In this document: positions 1 through 7,180 of the stretch, one piece after another
How positions within the stretch are numbered: the first letter of the stretch is position 1
How the letters are laid out: each line of letters begins with the position of its first letter
Source of the DNA: a bacterium
GTDB lineage: Bacteria; JACRDZ01; JAQUKH01
Length of the DNA stretch: 16,451 nucleotides
Assembly (NCBI GenBank): GCA_028719205.1
Contig: JAQUKH010000045.1
Location: forward strand, 1 to 16,451
Direction: 5' to 3'
Notes under the pieces: generated by a model
Databases searched by the model: none
Seen by the model: the letters and a program-made list of their open reading frames with translations, nothing else
What the model was told of the DNA's origin: nothing
Translations under genes and position numbers: made by a program

Positions 1-59
1 CTAAGCTCTATGAACTGCTACCCGGCAACTGGAAAAAAGCCGAATCATATTACAACTGA
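1..59 (+). CDS. 3' end of a plus-strand gene, possibly an IS66-type transposase
   Basis: Reading from position 3 there are 18 sense codons ending KLYELLPGNWKKAESYYN, with a TGA stop at 57-59; the rest of the gene lies outside the window. The ELLPxNWK core resembles the C-terminal tail of IS66-family transposases, which commonly ends in a segment like DELLPWNWK. This is family knowledge applied to a very short match, so the assignment is tentative. It is the only plus-strand coding signal I believe besides the small ORF that follows, and it converges on the minus-strand operon ending at 456. If correct, a mobile element sits immediately beside the end of the operon. Confidence 0.4.
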   Translation, partial: KLYELLPGNWKKAESYYN

Positions 60-114
60 TCCCGCCTGTCGGTAAAATACTCATACAAAGCATCAAATAA
101 AAGATGTATCAGAT

Positions 115-240
115 ATGACGCTTACGAACGCTCAAAAAGAAAAGATTTATTCGCTCCGGGAAACATACCAGTCGCTTCTCAAGCTGGAAGCGGAGACCGG
201 ACTGGAAATAATCTTTAAAAAATCAAACTCCAGTCAGTAA
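115..240 (+). CDS. Possible 41-residue hypothetical protein
   Basis: An ATG at 115 opens 41 codons closed by TAA at 238-240; the same frame is open back to a TAA at 73-75. The product begins MTLTNAQKEKIYSLRETYQS and continues as a charged, probably helical stretch rich in Glu, Lys and Leu, ending FKKSNSSQ. I see no clear Shine-Dalgarno upstream and I do not recognise the family. Its place right after the transposase-like tail suggests it could be a small accessory ORF of the same element. It may also be a chance ORF, and the call rests only on its protein-like composition. Confidence 0.25.
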   Translation: MTLTNAQKEKIYSLRETYQSLLKLEAETGLEIIFKKSNSSQ

Positions 241-327
241 AGTAAATATTCAAAGTCTTCGCTTCCGCTACGAAGTGGGATTTGAGTTTGCTGAACTAAG
301 CCGCCATCGAAAACATGACCTATTAAG

Positions 328-342
328 GCGGGCTTTGCCCGC
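328..342. repeat. Short perfect GC-rich palindrome (hairpin)
   Basis: GCGGGC, a TTT loop, then GCCCGC form a perfect 6-bp hairpin. Neither flank carries a run of T, so it is not a convincing intrinsic terminator on its own. It lies 17 bp from the second GC-rich palindrome, and the pair could belong to a REP-like intergenic repeat. Confidence 0.5.
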
Positions 343-358
343 AACCCGTAAAATAAGT

Positions 359-385
359 TCCCGCGCGCGCGCATTATGCGCGGGA
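359..385. terminator. Strong GC hairpin, candidate terminator for the minus-strand operon
   Basis: TCCCGCGC (359-366) can pair with GCGCGGGA (378-385), giving an 8-bp stem. An alternative inner stem is CGCGCA (368-373) with TGCGCG (377-382) around TTA. Read on the minus strand, the outer stem is followed by ACTTATTTTA, a moderately T-rich tail, about 70 nt after the stop of the GH15-like gene. On the plus strand it is followed by ATTTAC, so it might act in both directions between convergent units. The tail is not a clean T-run, so termination is an inference. The alternating CGCGCGCGC at 362-370 is also a sequence type able to adopt Z-DNA. Confidence 0.35.
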
Positions 386-455
386 TTTACAAACGCTTTT
401 ATGATAGAAGTGTAAAACAAAGACACTAAAAACGAAATCTGGACTCCAAACCACC

Positions 456-2408
456 TTACCCTTCTAATACATTTTTTATTCTATAAAGTGCAGAAAGGAA
501 ACCACCATGAGCATAACTTGACATGCTGGCTCCCTCAATGATTTCTTTGCTCATGACAGCTTCTGGAAATAATCCGCATTGGGTTGTATGAGCCAATACC
601 CATTTTAGATAATTTACGGCCTTGTTTATATTTCCCATACATACATAGGCTTCCACCAGCCACAGTGTTGTGCCTATCCAAGGTTGCCCGTCTCCCCGGA
701 TATAAGTCATCTCATCGTGCCTCCATATACCGCCCAGAGCATGATCTTTTAATTTGGAGTCAATCATTTTTATGGTATTTTTAAAAATGGGAGATGATTT
801 TTCATAGAGGGGAAACCAGGTAAAAAAAAGCAGCACAGAAGCATCCATGTGATTGGATTCCAGCGAACGGCATAGTACATTGTCCCTTACAATATGCTTG
901 TTTACAGCGTTTAGTATTTGAACAGATGTTGTCATGTATTTTTTAGAAAGATCATTTTCACTTAATATCTTACATATTTCCGCTGCAGTTTTTAAGCCAA
1001 AAGCAGAAATACAGGAAGACCATGCCATATGTTCATATTGGAATCCCGGGATAACAGGAGTAAAACATTCCCAAATTCCGCAACATGGTTTTATAAGTCC
1101 GGTATGATCTTGATTTTTACATATCCATTCCGCGCAATGAATTAAAAGAGGCTTAAATTTTCCCAAGTATTTCTGCTTCCCGCTGTTTATATACAAGTAC
1201 CAAACTGCGGAAATAATCAAGCCGGCGAAATCGTATTCTTTTGAGTTTTTATCTTCTATGTTTGTAGTCGTTTTGCCGTCATAGACGCAATATATATATC
1301 CATCTTCGTCTTTTTCCAATATCTTCGACAAGCTGTTCAATATTCCATACGCTTCGGCTTCATATCCCAGGTTAGAGAATGTCATGGATATCCAAAGACT
1401 GTCCCTTACCCATATATTGCCCTGATATTTTCTAAAACCGATAAAAGGAGCAAGACCGTTGCATTGCAACGATTTTTTTATAATTACCTTGGAAAGAGTT
1501 ATCTTGTATTCTATATTTTTAAATTTTATCGGAATTTCCAGATTCCGCGCTTTATTTGTCCAATTTTTCCATTTCCTCATCGTTATGGCAAAGGATTCCT
1601 CAGGATTGTTTTCTGCTTTTATCAGATTCTTATAAGCTGAGTTTTTATCTTTGCCTAACCCGCAAATCAAATAAACCGGCGTTGACCATGAATTCCCTAT
1701 TTCCAACTCTGTTTCAAAAGAAAGGTTAGGAAGTGTTATTAATTCCGGAGCCCAATTAAGTATTTTCTCGTCAATATCCGCCTCCCCTATATAATAATCA
1801 TCGCTTGCTAAATTTTCAGGAACACAGACCTGGCTGGATTCTCGCTTAAATAAATAATTACTATGGTTATAATGTTTTTCTCCTTTGACAGGAACGATAC
1901 TTGCCATGGCAGCATATATATGCGAACTATTAAAAATTTCCGCTATGATAACCCCATCTTTTTCACTGCATATTTCTCCCATCAAACTAATGCGCGGAAC
2001 GACCTTTACGCGCCTTCTTGAATTTTTCCTTAATGACGATACTTCTATTTTCCTTATAAAAAAATTATGGTCATAATCAACCCAAGTAGTCGTTCGCAGG
2101 CGAATAAATCCCTGATGACTTATTACCTCGTAACTTCCTAATCCATCGATATACCTTGCACTGTCTATCGCAACATAACCGCCTTTCTGGTAAAAGTCAT
2201 AATTTACTGTTGGATATTCATAATCATTGACAAGCGTATCTATACCAGCTTCTCCTATTACTGAAGATCTCTTACTATAATCGGGATAAAGAACATAATG
2301 TATGCGGTCTATTGGTTTCCCGGTTCGATATTGTTTCAGCAAAATCATAAGCTGTCCATTACTGAGAGGAGCGTTGTTTGCTGACATTTTCCCTATAAAC
2401 GATTTCAT
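456..2408 (-). CDS. GH15-family glucoamylase-like glycosidase
   Basis: 650 residues, about the length of bacterial two-domain GH15 enzymes. Residues 1-280 look like the N-terminal beta-sandwich (LSNGQL near 16). Residues 290-650 look like the (alpha/alpha)6 barrel. GH15 landmarks are NIWVRDS (331-337), a GIWECF segment with W446-E447 where the general acid is expected, PWIGTTLWLVEAY (576-588), and LFPEAV (613-618) with E616 as candidate general base, followed by SYAHGGF near 631. These enzymes are inverting exo-hydrolases that release glucose or related sugars from alpha-linked glycans. No signal peptide is visible, so a cytoplasmic location is inferred. GGAG lies 5 nt before the ATG, and the gene starts 14 nt after the upstream MBL gene. 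The exact substrate (starch-like, trehalose or other alpha-glucoside) cannot be told. It is the last gene of the operon. Confidence 0.85.
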   Translation of the reverse strand: MKSFIGKMSANNAPLSNGQLMILLKQYRTGKPIDRIHYVLYPDYSKRSSVIGEAGIDTLVNDYEYPTVNYDFYQKGGYVAIDSARYIDGLGSYEVISHQGFIRLRTTTWVDYDHNFFIRKIEVSSLRKNSRRRVKVVPRISLMGEICSEKDGVIIAEIFNSSHIYAAMASIVPVKGEKHYNHSNYLFKRESSQVCVPENLASDDYYIGEADIDEKILNWAPELITLPNLSFETELEIGNSWSTPVYLICGLGKDKNSAYKNLIKAENNPEESFAITMRKWKNWTNKARNLEIPIKFKNIEYKITLSKVIIKKSLQCNGLAPFIGFRKYQGNIWVRDSLWISMTFSNLGYEAEAYGILNSLSKILEKDEDGYIYCVYDGKTTTNIEDKNSKEYDFAGLIISAVWYLYINSGKQKYLGKFKPLLIHCAEWICKNQDHTGLIKPCCGIWECFTPVIPGFQYEHMAWSSCISAFGLKTAAEICKILSENDLSKKYMTTSVQILNAVNKHIVRDNVLCRSLESNHMDASVLLFFTWFPLYEKSSPIFKNTIKMIDSKLKDHALGGIWRHDEMTYIRGDGQPWIGTTLWLVEAYVCMGNINKAVNYLKWVLAHTTQCGLFPEAVMSKEIIEGASMSSYAHGGFLSALYRIKNVLEG

Positions 2409-2422
2409 GGAACTCCGTTTTA

Positions 2423-3208
2423 TTAAATTTTCATTCCGTCGAAACCTATCTCGGTATTTTTGAGACCATACTTATTTGCAAGTGCAAGTATTTCCTTTTC
2501 CTTATTATCCAAATCAGGATGAAGATGCAGGAATATTATCTTTTTTACTCGCTTTTTAGAAATATACTTACAAAAACTGTCGGGAGAAAAATGGGCAAGC
2601 TCCGAAAGTAACAGATCGGTATCTTCGATGAATGGATCCAGTTCATTTAATAATGCAAGATCACCTGAATAGATAATCTTTTCCCCTTTTGTCGAAATAC
2701 AGAATGAAAAACTTTCCTGCTGTAAATTCGGGTGTTGGGCAATAATGTCAGGATTGTGCTGGAACCTGTTTTTTATATGTCTGTTGCTATAACATGACAG
2801 GGTTATATTTTCGTCTTTATAAATAAAGTTTTTATTGAGCGGTAAAATTTCAAGTCGGAATCCCAACACTTCATCAAGTAGGTACATCATTTGTAAGCAT
2901 CGCTTGACATCAGCAATCGCATGTTCAGGGACAAACAGCTTCAGGGGTTCTTTCCTGGCGGCCCACAAAATCATCGACTTGATCAACATCGGCACACCGG
3001 CAAAATGATCGACATCCAGGTGAGAAATGAATACCGACCGGATTTTTTTATAATCAATTTCATTGCGCAACATGGATGCGGCACATTGTTCGCCGGCATC
3101 CAGAATATAAAAGGTACCGTTTACATTCAAGGCAATTGATACATTGTTCCTTTTTTTAGTAGGAATACCCGAAGCGGTACCCAATAAACAGCATGAAAAT
3201 TCTTCCAT
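2423..3208 (-). CDS. Metallo-beta-lactamase-fold hydrolase, RNase Z-like, altered metal motif
   Basis: 261 residues. The N-terminus (LGTASGIPTKKRN, 9-21) and ILDAGEQ (35-41) resemble RNase Z/ElaC-type MBL proteins. The signature normally read as HxHxDH is here SHLDVDHFAG (62-71): H63, D65, D67 and H68. The second histidine is therefore replaced by aspartate. Other expected ligand positions are present: H144 in NRH, D183 in YSGDL, H206 in LAHF, and HLHP with H228 and H230. The protein may still bind metal with changed affinity or identity, or have drifted from catalysis. It starts 5 nt after the stop of the related MBL gene, and its AGAGG Shine-Dalgarno (around 3219-3223) lies inside the end of that gene, so translational coupling is likely. 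The substrate is unknown; phosphodiester or cyclic-nucleotide cleavage would be family-typical. Confidence 0.85.
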   Translation of the reverse strand: MEEFSCCLLGTASGIPTKKRNNVSIALNVNGTFYILDAGEQCAASMLRNEIDYKKIRSVFISHLDVDHFAGVPMLIKSMILWAARKEPLKLFVPEHAIADVKRCLQMMYLLDEVLGFRLEILPLNKNFIYKDENITLSCYSNRHIKNRFQHNPDIIAQHPNLQQESFSFCISTKGEKIIYSGDLALLNELDPFIEDTDLLLSELAHFSPDSFCKYISKKRVKKIIFLHLHPDLDNKEKEILALANKYGLKNTEIGFDGMKI

Positions 3209-3213
3209 ATATT

Positions 3214-3963
3214 TTAAACCTCTATGCTTTTGCCGCTTTCCGAAATAAAACTGTTGGAAAACACTTCCTTAGCTTCCCGGAGCTTTTTGTCATTATCAGC
3301 AGAGGGATGATGAATAAGATACAGTTTTCCTACATTTGCCGTTTTGGCAATATTTGCCGCATCCGTTGCCGATGTATGACAACTGTCATGGATCAATACC
3401 GGCATTCCCCTGACAAAGTCCGCGATCGGCGGATGATAAGATGTATCCCCGGTAAAACAAAGTGTTCTGGATTCTGTTTTATCCGTCAGTTTGCAAATCA
3501 ACGCATCTTCCATCCTGCCTCCGGAATGGTGTTTTGCCGGAATCGTCTCCAATAATATTTTATCATCCTCATAGTTTTTCCCGGGAACAAGAATATAGGG
3601 ATTTATCTTTACAATAAGTTCCGGGTAATGGTCAAGCTGAAGAAATTCTTCTGTTTTTTTCAAAATATAGAGAAGTTTCTCCGATGGTCCGATAATTGTT
3701 AATGGTTTGTTCTGTTTGTATGAACCGGTAAGTTGCCCTATCCCAAGATAGAATAGGAACTGGGGCAATCCCAGATAATGGTCCTGATGTAAGTGAGTCA
3801 GAATTAAATATTCAATCTTTTCCGGAGCAAGGCCATAATCCTTTAATTTTAATACATTACACCAGCCGGTATCCACAAGAATATTGTCGTTTATTAAAAA
3901 TGATGCAACTTCTTCGCCTGCTCCTGGAACACATGCTGCGGTCCCGATAAAGAACGCTTTCAT
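3214..3963 (-). CDS. Metallo-beta-lactamase-fold hydrolase, RNase Z-like, intact motif
   Basis: 249 residues with a complete metal-binding set: THLHQDHYLG (56-65) supplies H57, H59, D61 and H62, followed by H145 or H146 (KHHSGG), D173 in FTGDTSYHP, H196 in HDSCHTSA, and H218/H219 in LIHHP. The layout is that of RNase Z-like phosphodiesterases of the MBL superfamily, which use a di-metal centre, usually zinc. Substrate is not predictable from sequence. It has no signal peptide and is probably cytoplasmic. The ATG follows AAGG by about 9 nt. Together with the next gene it forms a tandem pair of diverged homologues, one with the canonical and one with an altered motif, which could form a heteromer or have split functions. 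Confidence 0.87.
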   Translation of the reverse strand: MKAFFIGTAACVPGAGEEVASFLINDNILVDTGWCNVLKLKDYGLAPEKIEYLILTHLHQDHYLGLPQFLFYLGIGQLTGSYKQNKPLTIIGPSEKLLYILKKTEEFLQLDHYPELIVKINPYILVPGKNYEDDKILLETIPAKHHSGGRMEDALICKLTDKTESRTLCFTGDTSYHPPIADFVRGMPVLIHDSCHTSATDAANIAKTANVGKLYLIHHPSADNDKKLREAKEVFSNSFISESGKSIEV

Positions 3964-4001
3964 ATTTTCTACCTTTTCTAAAAAATATATTTTTGGGGGT
4001 T

Positions 4002-4030
4002 TTTAGTGCCGTGTTCTGCACGGTGCTAAA
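4002..4030. other. 12-bp imperfect stem-loop overlapping the stop of the URO-D gene
   Basis: TTTAGTGCCGTG (4002-4013) pairs with CACGGTGCTAAA (4019-4030) around a 5-nt loop. Two positions are G.T in plus-strand form, hence G.U wobbles in a plus-strand RNA but C-A and A-C mismatches in the minus-strand mRNA. The minus-strand flank after the stem is A/C-rich with no T-run, so it is a poor terminator for the operon. It covers the TAG stop (4026-4028) of the upstream gene. It may be an mRNA-end or processing structure, or belong to an antisense transcript. Confidence 0.4.
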
Positions 4031-5099
4031 CGTTTACACTTCGGCTATTCATTTGTAGTCTAATTTCCTCTGACATTGCCCAGACATTTTCTGGTTTTAC
4101 TTGCCGAACGAGGCTGTTTCCGCTAGAAAAAATATGTCTTACTCCGTTTGTTATACTTCGAATAGCTTCAACTTCAAACTTAACTTCTTCCGGGGTTGCC
4201 TGTTGCAACATGTCCACAGAAAGATTACCTATCAATGTTACCTGCTTTCCATATTGAGCCGAAATATTTTTCAAGTCTACAGCGTCCTTTTCCAGCGGGT
4301 GGAGACCATTCATGCCTAGTGTCAACATGTCTGGGATTATTCGGGTGATATCACCATCGCTGTGCAATATCCATGGAACAGTTATCTGTTTAGCCAACCT
4401 GCGATAATAAGGAAGAAATATGCTCCGATATTGTTCGGGAGAAATATAAGGACCGCTTTTATATGCCGAATCATCACTGATCCACAGAAAATCCGGTTTA
4501 AGGCTGCATAACTTTCTAAGCAGTTTAACTTCGTATTCACAATACCATTTGAATATTGAATCCAAGAATTCCAGTTCTTCATATAACCCTACGCAAAAGC
4601 GTTCAAAGCCGATTATTCGATGAACTATTTCCAAAATAAATGCACTATTGAAAAAAATGGCGAAACCTTTAGCATGAGCGCGTTCTATAAGTTCACGAGC
4701 TAATTGGTAGCGCGAATCAACAAGAGGATCTGGTACTTGTTTTGTGCAATATTCAAAATCATCAATAGATTTGATTAAGCCGTTGCTTTCCACAAAGTTT
4801 CCCGGGGAAACTTCACGCATCTCGACAAATACAGGAGGCCAGAAGTTCATGCCTATTGCGCCAATTCCCAAGTTTTTCAACAGTAAAAACCAATTATCAA
4901 TTTCTTTGTGCCACCTTTTTATTTTATTGTTTTGGGGACGCAAATGTTCATCTATATTAAGACCGTTGTAACCCCAATCTACGGTAAATTCGCAATTAAG
5001 CAATTTCGAGGCAAGTTGATGGTTAATATATACCTCAAGCCATACAGGCCCCGTAGATTTTCCCTGCAGGGCTTTTAATACTTTTTCCCGTTGATCCAT
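4026..5099 (-). CDS. Uroporphyrinogen decarboxylase-family (URO-D/MtaA-like) protein
   Basis: 357 residues with the URO-D-fold TIM-barrel pattern. Landmarks are ISDDSAYKSGP (207-217), PWILHSDGD (242-250), a GLHPLEKDAVDL stretch (265-276), TLIGNLSVD (288-296), TPEEV (302-306) and HIFSSGNSL (322-330). The family contains HemE and corrinoid-dependent methyltransferases such as MtaA and CmuA. Where MtaA-type enzymes carry an H-x-C zinc motif and a later Cys, this protein has H246-S-D248-G and no later Cys at SSGN, so classical MtaA zinc chemistry is doubtful. HemE function is also unlikely given the context and the presence of a paralogue. An AAAGG about 9 nt before the ATG supports the start. 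It sits between a GH36-like gene and the MBL pair, with 60-odd nt on each side. The substrate is unknown. Confidence 0.85.
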   Translation of the reverse strand: MDQREKVLKALQGKSTGPVWLEVYINHQLASKLLNCEFTVDWGYNGLNIDEHLRPQNNKIKRWHKEIDNWFLLLKNLGIGAIGMNFWPPVFVEMREVSPGNFVESNGLIKSIDDFEYCTKQVPDPLVDSRYQLARELIERAHAKGFAIFFNSAFILEIVHRIIGFERFCVGLYEELEFLDSIFKWYCEYEVKLLRKLCSLKPDFLWISDDSAYKSGPYISPEQYRSIFLPYYRRLAKQITVPWILHSDGDITRIIPDMLTLGMNGLHPLEKDAVDLKNISAQYGKQVTLIGNLSVDMLQQATPEEVKFEVEAIRSITNGVRHIFSSGNSLVRQVKPENVWAMSEEIRLQMNSRSVNV

Positions 5100-5163
5100 A
5101 GTAAAATACCTTTAATAAAAGTTTGCTTAATTAGAATTATTTCAATGATTTTCCAGGGCGGTA

Positions 5164-7173
5164 TTAATCGTTTCCACAGAAAACCTTTATCTGTTTTTCA
5201 TCCCCAACATGAATAATGTTTTTACTTTTTTTAAATGTGGTTCTATTATTGTTTACATAGACATTCTCAATTTCCTTATCACAGTACAACATAAATTCAT
5301 TACCTGCGGATACTTTAAGGAATAATGTTTTATTGTTGACTTTGACCTCCTTCACTACCGCGGGAGATATATATTTGTCTACGGCTCCTATTATACCCAA
5401 ACCATTAGTTATCGGTGCAATTATGAATAATTCGGCACTAAAAGCATCTATGCCCATTTTTATCTTTTGTTTTTTGGTTACAAGGTGATAAGTTTTATTT
5501 ATATGAGACCATATTATAAACTTGTCGCCTTTTATTTTTTCTACATCATCTGCTTTTACCGTGTAATTTAGCTTTTGCATGTCATTCGGATTGAAAACGG
5601 CAAGAATACCCGTATTCTCATATTTATTAAATATTTTAATTACCCGATTATATTCATCCAATCTGTTGAACAGACAATCTCTAGCCGGCAATCCCATGCC
5701 GTCAGGTTTTAACAGTTTACCATTTTTATCAATAAATTTTCGGAGAATAGAAAAATCATGTTCACCTAAATGATCCGTACAATAAACAGGACCGCCACTG
5801 ACCGCTCTTAATATGGGATGCAGTTCTCCTGTAATATGACTTGAAAAAAACATATCATAATCCGCAACCCCAAACTGACCGATCCATAATGAATTGAATG
5901 CGTTCTGAATAATATGGGATGCGGTTCTTTTGATATAATCATTTTCCGGATAATAGTCATCGCTATTTCTGAAAATTGCGCAGTTTTTTAAGTTGCCCAT
6001 AATTTCAAGAGTATGATTCATACAGGCCATGATTTTATTCTTACCAAGATACTTTTCCGCATTTTTACTGCACTGCGCAAGGATAGTTCTATAAACTTTC
6101 CCCAACGGTTCTCTAAAAGAAAAATGTTCAGATAATCCGTTAAGGTTATCAACTTTGATGAAATCAACACCTTCTTGCCTGAAATAAGAATAAATGTCAT
6201 TGAAAAAGGTTCCCGACTTGGCAGGCGGAAGAAAATTTCCCCTGTTGGTTTGTACCGTAGCATAGGTCTTAGCACTTTTTATTTTAGGGGATAGCCCTTT
6301 CCAATGCCCCGTGACTGGTAGCCATATGCCAAAATATTTTATACCGTATTGGTTTTTTATTTTTTTCACAAAGTTTTTCAGTCCATCAGGAAATTTCTTT
6401 TTGTCAACTTGCAAACTGGTTAGCTGTTGCTTTTCCTCCGTTTCCCATCCATCGTCAATAAGTAACCATTTTACCGGGCATTTATTTGTTTTAAACTCAT
6501 CAAGCGCCTTATAAACGTTTTCAGCGCTTACCTTCTTATAAAATGAATTCCAGCTGCACCAGCCAATATAATCGGCAAATGGGGGAATTCTTTTGGGTTT
6601 TATGTTCATTATTGCCTTGAACTCCTGGAAAGAATCTTCTATTACACGATATGGGTCAATACCCATTGACAAAATAAAACATTTCCTGCTTCCGCTTGTT
6701 TCTTCGGCTACACCTGAATACATTTTTACTGAAATGTATTGTTCCATGTCATTAACGATGATATTTTCCTGTTTTATATATAGGTTTTTACCTGCATTAT
6801 TTATCTTGACTCTACCAATCATATTGAGTGTGGGAATTGGTAATATTACTCCATAAGTATTACTTTTTTTCCATAATATCCAATTCAGCAGCATCTGGTC
6901 ATCATATAGATTATATAGTCTAATATTGCTATAACTGGAACTTACAGGAAAAGACCAAAAGAGTGCATCTGCAAAGCCAAGAAAACTTTTTGTTCCTATT
7001 GATCCGACCTTGAATTCGATACCCTTGAGCGGATGGATAATCTGCGTAGGTTCAACAGAGCAACCAATAACATGTATATTTCCTTTAGAGGAAGATACAA
7101 GTTTTCCTGAAGTGACCCCGCCGTCAGCTAAATTTATTTTGACTTCAATGTTTTTTAATATTGACTCAATCAT
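5164..7173 (-). CDS. GH36/raffinose-synthase-type alpha-galactosidase-like protein
   Basis: 669 residues from the chosen ATG. The order of motifs matches the raffinose synthase/Sip1 subgroup of GH36: WCSWNSFY (205-212), LLIDDGWE (237-244), FIKVDNLNGL (338-347) with D342 as candidate nucleophile, FRNSDDYYP (401-409) with D405 or D406 as candidate acid/base, NSLWIGQF followed by DYDMF, then GGPVYCTD (461-468), GEHDF and RDCLF. The family includes plant galactosyltransferases and microbial alpha-galactosidases, both retaining enzymes acting on alpha-galactosides. Which activity applies here cannot be decided. A TTG start at 7191 would give 675 residues, but AAGG (7179-7182) stands 5 nt before the ATG at 7173, so I prefer that. 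The start is 7 nt after the GH112 stop, which overlaps the Shine-Dalgarno: probable translational coupling and linked function. No signal peptide is visible. Confidence 0.85.
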   Translation of the reverse strand: MIESILKNIEVKINLADGGVTSGKLVSSSKGNIHVIGCSVEPTQIIHPLKGIEFKVGSIGTKSFLGFADALFWSFPVSSSYSNIRLYNLYDDQMLLNWILWKKSNTYGVILPIPTLNMIGRVKINNAGKNLYIKQENIIVNDMEQYISVKMYSGVAEETSGSRKCFILSMGIDPYRVIEDSFQEFKAIMNIKPKRIPPFADYIGWCSWNSFYKKVSAENVYKALDEFKTNKCPVKWLLIDDGWETEEKQQLTSLQVDKKKFPDGLKNFVKKIKNQYGIKYFGIWLPVTGHWKGLSPKIKSAKTYATVQTNRGNFLPPAKSGTFFNDIYSYFRQEGVDFIKVDNLNGLSEHFSFREPLGKVYRTILAQCSKNAEKYLGKNKIMACMNHTLEIMGNLKNCAIFRNSDDYYPENDYIKRTASHIIQNAFNSLWIGQFGVADYDMFFSSHITGELHPILRAVSGGPVYCTDHLGEHDFSILRKFIDKNGKLLKPDGMGLPARDCLFNRLDEYNRVIKIFNKYENTGILAVFNPNDMQKLNYTVKADDVEKIKGDKFIIWSHINKTYHLVTKKQKIKMGIDAFSAELFIIAPITNGLGIIGAVDKYISPAVVKEVKVNNKTLFLKVSAGNEFMLYCDKEIENVYVNNNRTTFKKSKNIIHVGDEKQIKVFCGND

Positions 7174-7180
7174 AATTACC

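Larger units (their letters stand above)
241..455. other. Non-coding stretch between the possible mobile-element tail and the operon end
   Basis: No convincing ORF is seen on either strand. The stretch contains a 5-bp inverted repeat (CTTCG 257-261 with CGAAG 271-275), the two GC-rich palindromes listed separately, and a weak stem (AGTGT 409-413 with ACACT 423-427). Its GC-rich palindromes stand out from the AT-rich DNA of the operon, as is typical of dispersed intergenic repeats. Whether they recur in the genome cannot be seen from this window. Confidence 0.5.

Noticed and set aside
409-427. Stem AGTGT/ACACT as terminator of the operon
   Set aside because: Only 5 bp with a 9-nt loop and no T-run after it; the GC hairpin at 359-385 is a better candidate.
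3193-3555. 120-codon plus-strand ORF
   Set aside because: Antisense to the two MBL genes, whose motifs are clear on the minus strand.
4026-5099. Calling this gene hemE (haem biosynthesis)
   Set aside because: Its context is glycosidases and MBL proteins, a second URO-D paralogue is present, and the motifs match the MtaA-like side of the family rather than HemE.
6018-6275. 85-codon minus-strand ORF
   Set aside because: Alternative frame inside the GH36-like gene, with no Shine-Dalgarno and no domain.
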